In this document: positions 29,801 to 42,855 of the stretch, piece after piece | Layout of the letters: each line of letters opens with the position of its first letter | Position numbering within the stretch: the first letter of the stretch is position 1 | NCBI GenBank assembly: GCA_046349435.1 | Contig: JAXMCI010000025.1 | Coordinates: 1 to 64,000 of the forward strand | Direction of reading: 5' to 3' | Length of the DNA: 64,000 nt | Source of the DNA: JAXMCI01 sp046349435 | GTDB lineage: Bacteria; Pseudomonadota; Alphaproteobacteria; Dongiales; Dongiaceae | The notes under the pieces: generated by a model | Databases searched by the model: none | What the model saw: only the letters and a program-made list of their open reading frames with translations | Told to the model about the DNA's origin: nothing | Made by a program: the position numbers and the translations under genes

Positions 29801-30537
29801 AGGCGACCAACTTCAACGCGCCCGCCGCGGTGTGCAAGGCGGCGGTGCTCTACGTCTTCCGCACGCTGGTCGACGACGACATCCCGATGAACGCCGGCTG
29901 CCTGAAGCCGCTGGACATCGTCATTCCCGAGGGCTCGATGCTGCGCCCACGCTACCCCGCGGCGGTGGTCGCCGGCAACGTCGAGACCTCGCAGGCGATC
30001 ACCGACACGCTCTACGGCGCGCTCGGCCTGATGGGCGCCGCCCAGGGGACGATGAACAACCTGACCTTCGGCAACGACCGCTACCAGTATTACGAGACGA
30101 TCTGCGGCGGGTCGGGCGCCGGGCCGGACTTCGACGGCACCGACGCCGTGCACACCCACATGACCAACTCCCGCCTCACCGACCCGGAGGTGCTGGAGTG
30201 GCGCTTCCCGGTGCTGGTCGAGCGCTTCGCCATCCGCCGCGGCAGCGGCGGCGCCGGCCGGCATCGCGGCGGCGACGGCGTGGTCCGCTGCCTGCGCTTC
30301 CGCGAGGCGATGACCGCGGCGATCCTCTCCGGCCATCGCCGCGTGCCGCCCTACGGGATGGCGGGCGGCGCCCCCGGCGCGCTCGGCCGCAACCGGGTCG
30401 AGCGCGCCGACGGCCGCATCGAGGAGCTGCCCGGCACCGCCAAGGCCGAGATGGCGCCGGGCGACGCCTTCGTCGTCGAGTCGCCGGGCGGCGGCGGCTA
30501 CGGCCCGGCCCAGGCGGCGCGGCGCGCCGCGGAGTAG
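26875..30537 (+). CDS. 5-oxoprolinase / hydantoinase, fused HyuA-HyuB
   Basis: 1220 aa, ATP-dependent amidohydrolase of the OplAH type, which opens 5-oxoproline to glutamate or acts on related hydantoins. The N-terminal half is HyuA-like: WIDRGGTFTDVV (phosphate loop), AVKMGTTVATNALLERKG, IGFDMGGTSTDVS and GGGSILHFDG. From about residue 700 the HyuB half begins with DPVMLEVFNNLFMSIAEQMG, then NIKERLDFSCAIFD, HMPVHLGSMGESV and APYNGGTHLPDITV. Both halves are complete and in one frame, as in eukaryotic and many alphaproteobacterial 5-oxoprolinases. ATG 26875 has GGAGG six bases upstream. Monocistronic here, so the substrate is not set by context. Confidence 0.9.
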   Translation: MDRWEFWIDRGGTFTDVVARRPDGAIVTHKLLSENPGRYRDAALQGIRELLGLGGDDPIPAAAIAAVKMGTTVATNALLERKGDRTLLAITRGFADQLRIAYQNRPRLFERRIRLPELLYEAVVEIDERVTAEGEVLRPLDLAAAERELAAAHGRGIRSIAIVLLHGYRHTAHEQQLAEVALRLGFTQVSVSHRVSPLMKLVGRGDTTVVDAYLSPILRRYVDRVAGELGAARLLFMQSNGGLAEARAFQGKDSILSGPAGGIVGAVETARAAGFGEIIGFDMGGTSTDVSHYDGEYERAFETLVAGVRMRAPMMQIHTVAAGGGSILHFDGSRFRVGPDSAGADPGPACYRRGGPLTVTDCNVMLGKLQPAFFPALFGPGGDQPLDRAVVEARFAELAAEIAAATGRPADPAAAAEGFLRIAVENMANAIKEISIQRGYDVTEYTLCCFGGAGGQHACLVADALGMTRVLLHPLAGVLSAYGMGLADQRVLRERAVEATLAPALLPRLSAVAGDLAAEATAALAAQGVPEGAVAVLQRLHLRYAGTDAALVVTLRAGLLEDAAAAAAVAEIVGGFEAAHRQRYGFVVPGKAQIVEAVSVEAVGRPEEAGRHGPVVAVPGAGAPAPAPLARVAMRSDGAAREAPVFRREQLRAGDRVAGPAIVAEATATTIIEPGWRGELTAAGDLVLTRVVPLARAAAVGTAVDPVMLEVFNNLFMSIAEQMGSTLEKTSYSVNIKERLDFSCAIFDRQGQLIANAPHMPVHLGSMGESVETVIRARAGTMAPGDVYVLNAPYNGGTHLPDITVITPVFDEAGGAILFYVASRGHHADVGGITPGSMPPDSRSVEEEGVLIDNFVLVERGRFREAEVRALLGSGRWPARNVDQNVADLQAQIAANEKGVQELRRMVAHFGLDVVHAYMGHVQDNAEEQVRRVLGVLKDGSFTYEMDDGSRIAVAIRIDQAARRAVIDFAGTSPQQATNFNAPAAVCKAAVLYVFRTLVDDDIPMNAGCLKPLDIVIPEGSMLRPRYPAAVVAGNVETSQAITDTLYGALGLMGAAQGTMNNLTFGNDRYQYYETICGGSGAGPDFDGTDAVHTHMTNSRLTDPEVLEWRFPVLVERFAIRRGSGGAGRHRGGDGVVRCLRFREAMTAAILSGHRRVPPYGMAGGAPGALGRNRVERADGRIEELPGTAKAEMAPGDAFVVESPGGGGYGPAQAARRAAE

Positions 30538-30568
30538 GCCCCCGCGCCGAGCCGGGCCGCGGCGGCCC

Positions 30569-30892
30569 TCAGTCGGCGGCGGGTCCGTCCGGACCGTAGG
30601 GCGGGCCGGCGCCGGCATCGTTGCCGTCGCCGAAGTCGGTGTCGATCTCGACCCAGCTCGAGATGCCCGGGATGCTGCCGAGGCTCTCGGTCGGCACGCG
30701 CAGCTGGATGCGCACCGTCGTCATGTCGGTGTCGCGCAGCGTCCGCTCGCCGGTCTCGAACTTGGTGATCCGCGCGCCCTCGGCCTTGGCCACCTGGTTG
30801 AGGCCCTTCATGATCTCGGCCGACTTGACCTTGCGCGTGCGGCCCGCGGCGGCACGGGACTTGGTCGCGGCCGGCTTGGCTTGCTTGGCCAT
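30569..30892 (-). CDS. Small conserved-looking protein of unknown function
   Basis: 107 aa. The first ~30 residues are Lys/Ala-rich (KQAKPAATKSRAAAGRTRKV). A compact domain follows, with EIMKGLNQVAKAEGARI and TTVRIQLRVPTESLG, then an acidic Gly/Pro tail. I do not recognise it. A G-run (AGGGGGG) lies just upstream of ATG 30892. It converges on the oxoprolinase gene. The Lys-rich N-terminus could bind nucleic acid, but that is only a composition argument. Confidence 0.6.
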   Translation of the reverse strand: MAKQAKPAATKSRAAAGRTRKVKSAEIMKGLNQVAKAEGARITKFETGERTLRDTDMTTVRIQLRVPTESLGSIPGISSWVEIDTDFGDGNDAGAGPPYGPDGPAAD

Positions 30893-30928
30893 CGGGGTCC
30901 CCCCTTTCTCGTCGTTCGCCGGCCAAGC

Positions 30929-32271
30929 CTAGCGGCGGCGCCGGGCCGAGGCAATGCCGCGCCGGCGTCCAGGACCGCTGTCCTCGACGCCGTCGCCGGC
31001 CGGGTCGCGGCAGAGGGTGAGCGCGCCCTCGCGCAGCAGGCGGCGCACCAGGACCAGGCGTCCCGCGGCGTCGAGCGGGCCGGGCAGCCCGGCGGCGGTG
31101 AAGGGCCGGCCGGCGAGCATGAAGCGCAGCTCGGCCGCGAGATCGCCGGGAAGGCGGAGCAGCTTGCCGTGGAAGGCGAGGCAGGCCGCGCCCTCCTGCT
31201 CGAAGATGCGGAAGGCGAGCGCCGGCCGCCGGCGCAGCCGCGTCGCCGGGGTCAGCGCCGCCGCCGCCTCGAGGTCGAGGAGATGCCCCTCGAGGCTCGG
31301 CGCGGCGGCGCCAGCGCCGTCTCGGCCGCGTCGCCGATCAGCGTCGGCGCGTCCCAGCGTGCCGCCAGGCCCCGGATCAGCTCGCCGAGCCGGCGCTCGG
31401 CGGCGGCGCGCTCGGCCGGCCGCAGGGCGAAGCCCGGCGGCAGCGACTGGCGCAGCGCCGCGTCCTCCTCGATGGCGGCCTCCAGCGCGCCGCGCAGCAG
31501 CCCGGCCCAGGTCACGGGATAGGCGCCGACGGTGAGGTGCAGCGAGGTGGCCGAGCCGCTCTCGGCGCTGTGCACGACGCCGCGCGGCAGGTAGAGCGTG
31601 TCGCCGCGCTCCAGCACGAAGCTCTCGACCGGCGCACCGAGGTCGGCGTCGCCGCGGCGGAAGGGCTGGCGCCGCGTCGGCAGGCGGACCGGGGAGTCGT
31701 AGAGGTGCCAGCGTTTGCTGCCCTCGACCTGCAGGACGAAGACGTCGTGCGTGTCGTAGTGGATCGAGAGCCCGCGGGCATCGGCCGGGGTCAGGTAGGC
31801 GTTGACCTGGAACCGGGCGGAGAGCTCCAGCGCCAGCGAGCGGCACAGCGCGGCCAGCGGCGGATGGCGTTCGTTGAGCGCCTGCATCGAGATGGTGGCG
31901 CCGTCGCGGTAGGCGGCGTAGACCGCCTCCAGCCGGCCGACATGGGCGTTCTGCGCCTCGCCGGTGAGCTCGCGCACCGGCGTCTCCTTGCCGTCGCGCA
32001 GGATGCGGATGTCGGGGGCGCGGATGCTGGCATGGGACAGCAATCCGTCGAGGTCGGCGAGCGAGAGCAGCCCGTCATGGAAGGCCGGGTCGCCGCGGGC
32101 GATCCGCAGCGGCCGCTGCTCCCAATGGTCCCGGACGAACGTCCCGGCATCGACCGGCGCGATCAGCCGCAATGAGGTGCCCCCGGCGCTCGACCCGGCG
32201 TCTCGCCGTCCCGCGCGGGACGGGTCCGGGTCCTTCGCGGCAAGGCTAGCGTCGTGCGGCGCCGGCGACAA
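30929..32271 (-). CDS. JmjC/cupin-fold oxygenase (RoxA/YcfD-like), frame broken
   Basis: Fe(II)/2-oxoglutarate oxygenase of the ribosomal-oxygenase type, which in E. coli hydroxylates ribosomal protein L16. The JmjC core is intact: DHWEQRPLRIARGD, then the iron motif HYDTHDVFVLQVEGSKRWHLYD (H-x-D) and the distal His in LPRGVVHSAESG. At about 31305-31312 one G seems to be missing (GGCGCC for GGCGGCC). Correction joins the core to PSLEGHLLDLEAAAALTPAT and a winged-helix-like C-terminal part that ends at 30929, about 447 aa in all. The TTG at 32271 is the first start after the neighbour's stop; an internal TTG near 32174 is also possible. The substrate is inferred from the family only. Confidence 0.8.
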
Positions 32272-32280
32272 CGGGGGCGG

Positions 32281-32637
32281 CTACCGCCCCAGCACGGTGG
32301 CGCGGAACTGGAGGAAGCGGCGGGCCGCGGGCAGGCCGTCGTCGCGGCACCAGAAGCGGAAGCCGGCCAGCCCGTGATTGCCGTACTGGTAGTCGGCGGC
32401 GAGGCCGCCGTCGCGGTCGTCGCCGCGGACCTGGGCCGGCGTCAGCCCGAGCTGCAGGATGGTCCAGCGCCGCAGCAGGTCGTAGCCCTGCGCGACCGGG
32501 ATGGTGGCCAGCCCGCAATACTCGGCCACGGCGAAGCCGTAGGCGATCTCCTGCAGCGGCCCGGCCGGATGGCGCGGCAGCTCGTCCTCGGCCGCGGCCG
32601 GTCCGGCGAGCAGGAGAAGGAGCGGGAGCCAGCGCAT
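32281..32637 (-). CDS. Small exported protein, unknown function
   Basis: 118 aa with a clear Sec signal peptide, MRWLPLLLLLAGPAAA, and likely cleavage before Glu17. The mature part has two Cys (EYCGLATIPV and RFWCRDD), possibly a disulfide in the periplasm. I recognise no domain. It ends 9 bp before the oxygenase start and is probably cotranscribed with it. Confidence 0.7.
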   Translation of the reverse strand: MRWLPLLLLLAGPAAAEDELPRHPAGPLQEIAYGFAVAEYCGLATIPVAQGYDLLRRWTILQLGLTPAQVRGDDRDGGLAADYQYGNHGLAGFRFWCRDDGLPAARRFLQFRATVLGR

Positions 32638-32704
32638 CCCGGCATCATACAGGTGCCGGGCGTTCGGACGAGCCGCGCGATCCCGAGCTGCAGGCGCGCT
32701 CCGG

Positions 32705-33385
32705 CTACTGCGGGTCGCCGGTGGCGGTGACCGCGGGCGTGCGCTCGGGGCGTCGGCCCGACCTGAAGTAGTGCACGTCGTCGAGCGTGAAGAGCGCGAC
32801 GGGCCGGAAGGCGGCGAAGTAGGCGGGCTGGTCGATCACGGCCGGCTCCAGCAAGTCGAGGACGTCGTCATGCCCGCCGTCGGCGACCAGCAGCACGGCG
32901 TGCATCGCCCGGCGGTCGCTGCGGAACCCGATCAGAAGGGCGAGGGCATCGTCCGGCACGCCGGCCAGGCGCGCCGCCCAGAACTTGAAGATGGCGAACC
33001 CGTCGCAATCGGCCGCGCCGAGCCTGACCACCTGGTCCGGGGTCTCCCAATAGTCGCGCACGCCGAACAGGTCCTGGTCGCTGCGGTAGCGGAAGCTGCC
33101 GTCGACCCGGCGCTGGATGGCGACGAGCCTGTCCCTCACCGGCTGCTGCGCGAGCTGGTGCGTCCAGGCCACCCAGCCGGCCAGCGCGGGATCGTCGGCG
33201 CCGGCCGGGCCGGTCAGCCAGGATCGCGCCCGTTCCCACTTCGGGAAGTGCAGCGCGACATTCGGCACGACGCTGTCGCGCAGCAGCGCGACCACCGTGT
33301 CCTCGGCTGCCGGTGAGGGCACGGCAGAGCACAGCAGCAGCACGCCCAGCGCCGCTGGGATGATCGGGAGCGGCCAGCATCTCAT
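32705..33385 (-). CDS. BTLCP family transglutaminase-like cysteine protease
   Basis: 226 aa. A signal peptide or anchor (PIIPAALGVLLLCSAVPSPAAA-like, residues ~6-27) directs it to the periplasm. The papain/transglutaminase triad is visible: Cys in LGAADCDGFAIFKFW, His in RAMHAVLLVAD and Asp in DVLDLLEP. This matches the bacterial transglutaminase-like cysteine proteinase family (LapG-related). LapG itself cleaves adhesins under c-di-GMP control, but no LapD or adhesin gene is visible here, so the target is unknown. ATG 33385 was chosen because it directly precedes the signal sequence. A -10-like TATAGA lies at 33433-33438. Confidence 0.82.
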   Translation of the reverse strand: MRCWPLPIIPAALGVLLLCSAVPSPAAEDTVVALLRDSVVPNVALHFPKWERARSWLTGPAGADDPALAGWVAWTHQLAQQPVRDRLVAIQRRVDGSFRYRSDQDLFGVRDYWETPDQVVRLGAADCDGFAIFKFWAARLAGVPDDALALLIGFRSDRRAMHAVLLVADGGHDDVLDLLEPAVIDQPAYFAAFRPVALFTLDDVHYFRSGRRPERTPAVTATGDPQ

Positions 33386-34000
33386 CGGCGCCAGGGCCTT
33401 ATCGCGACAAATCTGCACTATGTGTCGATCGTTCTATAGCATCACGACCAATAAAGGAAATATTTACAATGCTCGATTTTTTAATACAAAGAGCGCAGGA
33501 GATTAACGGCGGTGGTTGTAGGAACGACGGCCAGCGGGCCGGCCAGCGACCTGCTCAGTCCCCAGGCCACATGCGCGGCGCGACCCCGTTGCCAGCATCG
33601 CCCGCCGCCGCGATCCCGGGCCGGGAGATCTCATTGCGCGCCGCGGAAACCGGACGTAGTGAATGTCGTCGAGCGTGAACAGGGCGACGGGTGTCGCTGG
33701 CGAGCAGCACTGCATGCATCGCCCGGCAATCGCTGCGGAACCCGACCGAACTCGCCAGGGCCGGCAGAACTATTGCGAGCCGCCGTCGCAATAGACGTCG
33801 CATGGCCATTCTCCGAACTCTCGCGACGGTCAAGAGTTTCGGCCGCCCACATCCGCAAGCTATGGGAGCGACGGGGCAGATACAAGGTACCTATTCAGCG
33901 CCACATGATGGCCAGAAGAATTCCCCTCGATCTCAACCTGATATGCGGCTGAATGCAGTTAGTCGCCGTGGCGAAAATGCGCCAGGAAACTGGAATAAAG
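33386..34000. other. AT-richer intergenic region with gene debris
   Basis: Bases 33400-33500 are AT-rich and hold the probable promoter side of the BTLCP gene. Bases 33646-33770 hold a BTLCP remnant (listed separately). From 33771 to 34000 I find no recognisable gene, only short frames on both strands. The sequence past 33880 is again AT-richer, as is usual for decaying or acquired DNA. Confidence 0.5.
33646..33770 (-). pseudogene. Remnant of a second BTLCP protease gene
   Basis: On the minus strand two short stretches match the intact gene at 32705-33385. One, GFRSDCRAMHAVLLAS, corresponds to GFRSDRRAMHAVLLVA around the catalytic His. The other, PVALFTLDDIHYVRF, corresponds to PVALFTLDDVHYFRS at its C-terminus. 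The ~30 residues between them, including the catalytic Asp, are missing, and the two parts are in different frames. Homology is obvious at DNA level too. This is debris of a duplicated copy, not a functional gene. Confidence 0.8.
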
Positions 34001-34656
34001 TCACAGGCCGGTGTGGGTCGGCAGGGCGATGGCTGTCAGCACCAGCCCGTCCTCGACGAGCCAGCGGCCGGCGAAGCCGGCGAGAGGGCGGCCCTCGATC
34101 ACCGGCGCCTCGACCAGCAGGCGCGCCTCGAAGCGCCCCGCCTCCGGCTGCAGCGCGATGGCGGCCTGCCCGAAGTCGAGCCAGCGGCGGGCGAGCGGCC
34201 ACCACGCCTTGAAGACGCTCTCCTTGGCGCTGAAGATCACCCGGTCCCAGCAGATTCCCTCCGGAGCGCGGGCGAGCCAGTCGCGCTCCTCCTCGACCAG
34301 CACCATGCGGGCGACGCCCTGCGGCAGCGGCGCGTGGATCTCGGCGTCGATGCCGAGCGTCGCGGCCGCGCTCGCCCGGGCGACGGCGGCGGCGCGATAG
34401 CCCTCGCAATGGGTGATGCTGCCGACGATGCCGGCCGGCCACAGCGGCTCGCGGCCCTCGCCGCGCAGGATCGGGGCCGCCGGCAGCCCCAGCCGGCGCA
34501 GCGCCATGCGGGCGCAGTGGCGGCCCTCGGTGAACTCGCGCACCCGCTTCTCGACGGCGCGCCCGAGCAGCGCCGCCTCCTCGGGCAGCAGGGCGGCGCC
34601 GGGGTCGCCGCCGCGGATCTCGGAGCAGGCCACGCCCGGCGGCAGCAGCGCCTCGA

Positions 34657-34660
<4 letters not shown>
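34001..34660 (-). CDS. 4'-phosphopantetheinyl transferase, EntD/Sfp type
   Basis: 219 aa. It transfers phosphopantetheine from CoA to the Ser of carrier domains. Signatures are GSITHCEGYRAAAV (EntD-like), LGIDAEIHAPLP (the GID Mg-binding motif) and FSAKESVFKAWW (the W/F-S-x-K-E motif). Its ATG 34660 overlaps the stop of the NRPS gene as ATGA, so it is the third gene of the biosynthetic operon and almost certainly activates the ACP and PCP domains next door. No better start is near. Confidence 0.93.
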
Positions 34661-38320
<3,660 letters not shown>

Positions 38321-38324
38321 GTCA

Positions 38325-41300
38325 GCCCGGGACGCCCGCTCGCGCTCGAGGGCGGCGGCGGCACCGTCGCCGGAAAAGCGGGCGCGGCACTGCCAGGCAG
38401 GCGGCGGGATGCGGCTCTCGCGCAGCAGCGCGGCGACGATGTCGCGGCAGATCGCCAGCGGGCCGGGCAGGGCGGCGGCCAGCCCGGGGGCCGCCGCGGC
38501 GAGCAGTGCGCGCGCCTGCGTGTCGTCGACGCGGAAGCCGGCATAGCGCGGCAGCAGCGGCGTCACGCCCTGCAGGAAGTCGAGGAAGGGATGCAGGCTG
38601 CAGCCCGGCGCCGCGGCGATGCGCGCCAGCCAGTCGCCGTAGCCGAGCAGCGTGACCGGATAGCCGAAGCCGGCCAGCAGGTCGGCGAGCTCGGCCAGGC
38701 GCAGCGGCTGGCGATTGAGCAGGTGCAGGTTGCCGCCGAGCGCCTCGGGCGCGGCGGCGACTGCCGCGACCGCCTCGGCGACGGCGTCGACCGGCAGCAG
38801 GTCGAGCAGCACCTCGATGTCCGGCAGGCAGCCGAGCTCGACCGCCGCGGCGATGGCGCGCGGCACGATGTAGCGCCACGGCATCGGGCCGCCGGCCGCG
38901 CCGGTGAGGAAGTCCATGCGATAGACGGAGACCGGCAGGCCGCGCCGGCGCGCCTCGGCGGCGAGCCGCTCGGCGACGCACTTGGTCTGCGCATAGGCGC
39001 TCTCGAAGCGCTCGGCGGCCGCCTCCGGCACCATCCCCTCATGCGCCACCGACGCCGCCTCGGGCAGCCCGCCGGGAAAGACGCCGAGCGTCGAGACGAG
39101 GTGCAGCGCCTTGGGCCGCCGCGCGCAGGCGAAGCGCAGCACGGCGCGGGTGCCCTCGACGTTGAGCGGCGCCAGCGCGTCGTAGGGCAGCAGCCAGTTG
39201 ACCCGGGCGGCGGCGTGCACGACCGTATCGATCTCGTCGGCCAGCGCCTCCCAGGCGGCCGGCGCCAGCCCGAGCCGCGGCTGCTGCAGGTCGCCCTCGA
39301 CCAGGGTGACGCGCTCCGCGAAGGCGGCGGCGACGGCCGGGTCGTCGGGCAATGCGGCGCGCAGCCGGTCGCGCCCGGTGCCGCGGCGCACCAGGCAGCG
39401 GATCTCCGCCGCGGTCCGCGCCAGCAGCCGGGCGAGGAGCGCCGCGCCGAGAAAGCCGCCGGCGCCGGTCAGCAGGATGCAGCCAGGCGGCCCCGCCGCC
39501 GGTGCGGTGCCGGCGGGCGGCCGGATCTCCGGCTCCAGCGTGGCGTCCCGCTCCATCCGCGCGCGGTCCGCCATGCCGCGCCGCCCGGGCTCGCCCGGCC
39601 CGGCAGGGCCGTCGGCGGCGAGGGCGGCGAGGCCCGCGATGGTGGTGCTGCCGGTGACCGCGGCGGCGCCGAGCGCGACGGGCAGGCGGCCGGCGAGCGC
39701 CGCCGCCACCTCCATCGCCATCACGGAATCCAGTCCCAGCTCGGCCAGCGGCCGGTCGTCCGCGAGGGTGGCGGGATCACAGCGCAGCGCCCGCGCCACT
39801 GCCCTGCGGATCGCCTCGCGCGGCGGCTCCGGGGCTTCGCCGGCGCGCGGCTCCGCCGTCTCCGGCGCCGCGTCGAGCCAGTGGCGCCGGCGCTGGAACG
39901 GGTAGGTCGGCAGCGCCAGCCGGCGCAGCCCGTCGCGGCAGGTCGGTCCGGTGTCGATGGCCAGCCCGGCGGCGAAGAGGCGCGCCGCCGCCTCGGCCAG
40001 GCTCTGCGGCTCGTCGCCCTCCGGCCGCAGCGCGGCGACGACGTCCGGCAGCGGCCGGCCGGCCGGCCAGGCGCCGAGCGCGAGCGGCGCCAGCACCGGC
40101 CGGGGCCCGAGCTCGAGCAGCAGGTCGACGCCGAGCCCGGCGAGCGCCGCGACGCCGCGGCCGAACTGCACCGGTTCGCGGGCGTGGCGCCGCCAATAGG
40201 CGCCGTCGAGCGCGGCGTCGGGCGCCAGCGCCTCGCCGGTCAGGTCGCTGACCAGCGACAGGGTGGCGCGCCGGCTGGCGGCCGGCGGCGCCGCCGCCTC
40301 GAGCGGCGCCAGCGCCGGCTCGATCAGGGCGGAATGGAAGGCATGCGAGGTGGCCAGCCGCTCGCAGCGCACGCCGGCGCCGGCGAGCCGGGCGAGCAGC
40401 GCCTCGACCGCCGCCGCCGGGCCGCTCACCACCTGGTGCGTGCCGTTGTCGGCGGCGAGCCCGGCGGCGCTGCCCTCGAGCGCGGCGGCGACCGCCGCCT
40501 CGGGGGCGAAGACCGCGGCCATCAGGCCGCCCGCCGGCAGCGCGTCCATCAGCGCGCCGCGCCGCGCCACCAGCGCGATCCCCTCCTCGAGCCCGAGCAG
40601 GCCGGCGGCGTGGGCCGCGGCGAAGGCGCCGACGCTGTGGCCGAGCGCCGCCGCCGGCGCCAGCCCCCGCGCGCGCCACAGCGCCAGCAGGCCGGCCTGC
40701 AGCGCGAACAGGGCCGGCTGGGTGTAGCGCGTGCGTTCGAGCAGGGCGGCCGCCGGCGTGCCGGGCTCGGCCAGCATGACGGCGAGCAGCGGCGGGTCGA
40801 GCGCGTCGCCCAGCGCGGCCGCGCAGCGGTCGAGCACGGCGCGGAAGACCGGCTCGTCCCGGTAGAGCGCGCGGCCGATGCCGGGGCGCTGGCTGCCCTG
40901 GCCGGTGAAGAGCAGGCCGAGGCGCGGCGGCGTGCGGCGCGCGCCGGACCAGGTCGCGGCGTCGGGGCTGCCGGCGGCGAGCCGCTCCAGCCGCGGCGCC
41001 GGATCCTCGCCCGGTGCGACGGCCAGCGCGGCGCGGTGCGCCAGGGCATCGCGCCGCGCGGTCGCGGCGGCGAGCTCGGCGAGGCTGGCGTCGGGGCGCT
41101 CGCGGATCCACGCCGCGAGCCGGCCGGCCAGCGCGCGCAGCGCCGCCGGCTCCTTCGCCGACAGCGCCAGCACCTGCGGCGCCGTGGCCTCCCGCAGCGG
41201 GGCCGCCGGCGCGGGCCCGGCATGGCCCTCGACCAGCAGGTGGCAGTTGGTGCCGGTGAAGCCGAAGGAGCTGATGCCGGCGATGCGGCGCCCCGCCGGC

Positions 41301-42855
41301 CAGGGACGCCGCCGGGTCACCACCTCGAGCGGCAGGCCGGCCCAGGGCACATGCGGGTTGGGCGTGCGAAAATGGGCCTGAGGCGGCAGCTCGCCGTGCT
41401 GCAGCGCGAGCACGACCTTGACCAGCCCGGCAATGCCGGCGGCCGCCTCGAGATGGCCGATGCTCGCCTTGACCGAGCCGACCAGCAGCCGGCCTCCGGC
41501 CGGCCGGCCGGGGCCGAGCGCGCGCGCCGCCGCCTGCAGCTCGATCGGGTCGCCGAGCGCGGTGCCGGTGCCGTGCGCCTCGAGATAGGCGACCTCCGCC
41601 GGCGCCAGCCCGGCCTCGGCGAGCGCGGCGGCGATCGCCTGCTCCTGCGCCGGTCCGTTCGGCACGGTGAGGCCGGCGCTGGCGCCGTCCTGGTTGACCG
41701 CGCTGCCGCGGATCACCGCCAGCACCGCGTCGCCGTCGCGCTCCGCCGCGGCCAGCGGCTTCAGCAGGACGACGGCCGCGCCCTCGCCGCGGCCATAGCC
41801 GTCAGCCGCCGCGTCGAAGCTCTTGCAGACCCCGTCGGGCGCCAGCATGCGGGCCCGCGACAGGGCCACCATCCCCGCCGGCGAGAGGATCAGGCTGGCG
41901 CCGCCGGCGAGCGCCAGCCCGCACTCGCCGCGGCGCAGCGCCTGGCAGGCCTGGTGCACCGCGACCAGGGACGAGCTGCAGGCGGTGTCGATGGCGAGGC
42001 TCGGGCCGGTCAGCCCGAGCAGGTGGCTGATGCGTCCGGCCGCCGCGCTGTGCGCGTTGCCGGTCCCGGCATGGGCGTCGAGCGCCGCCAGGCCGCGCGA
42101 CAGCAGCAGGTCGGCATAGTCGTGCGTGGCGAGGCCGAGAAACACTCCGGTGCGGCTGCCGGCGAGGCCGGCCGCGCGCAGGCCGGCCGACTCCAGCGCC
42201 TCCCAGGCGGTCTCCAGCAGCAGCCGGTGCTGCGGATCGAGCGCGGCCGCCTCGCGCGCGCTGATGCCGAAGAAGCCGGCATCGAACAGGTCGACGCCGT
42301 CGAGGAAGGCGCCGCGGCGGGTGACGCAGCGGCCCGCCGCCTCGGGATCGGGATCGTGCAGCGCGTCGATGTCGAAGCGGTCGCGCGGCACCTCGCGGAC
42401 GGCGTCGCGGCCCTCGGCCAGCAGCGCCCAGAACGCGTCGAGGTCGGCGCCGCCCGGCAGCCGCGCGGCCATGCCGATGACGGCGATCGCGCCCGCGGCC
42501 GGAGCCGCCGCGGCAACGACCGCCGGGGCCGCCGGGGTCTGCGCCAGCCGGGCCTCGAGCAGGGTCGCCAGCGCCGCGAGGTTGGGCTGGTCGAAGAGCG
42601 TGGTGGCGGGCAGCGGCAGCTCCAGCCGCAGCGCCTCGCTGAGCCGGGCGCCGAGCCGGACGGCGGCCAGCAGATCGACGCCGAGCGGGGCGAAGCCCTG
42701 CTCCGGCCCCGGCGGCTCGGCCAGGCCGAGCTCCTGCTGCAGCCAGCGGCCGAGCTGGTCGACCAGCCGCCCGTGGCGCTGCGCCGCGGGCAGCCGCGCC
42801 AGCGCCTCGATCAGGCCGTCCCCTGCCGCGCCCGGCGCCGCCTCGCCGGCCTGCC
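38325..42855 (-). CDS. Type I PKS: ACP-like - KS - AT - ACP - thioester reductase
   Basis: About 1,510 aa. The order is as follows. A carrier-like domain (42800-42540) reads LGVDLLAAVRLGARLSEAL, with Leu where the phosphopantetheine Ser should be (codon 42671-42673). KS has DTACSSSLVAVHQAC (active Cys), EAHGTGTALGDP and GHLEAAAGIAGLVK. AT has GHSVG (about 40628-40642) and TSHAFH, the malonyl-CoA type. The second ACP has LGLDSVMAMEV with its Ser. The reductase has LLTGAGGFLGAALLARLL. There is no KR, DH or ER, so the product would stay a beta-keto thioester before reduction. The KS domain has no proper start codon: the first Met falls inside its first strand. The ACP-like domain reads back into FAAL after one missing C near 42857. 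I therefore infer a single FAAL-PKS protein. Confidence 0.88.

Noticed and set aside
26845..30618. A 1,257-codon minus-strand frame opposite the oxoprolinase gene
   Set aside because: Same reason: His/Arg/Ala/Gly-rich shadow of a complete, well-matched gene on the other strand.
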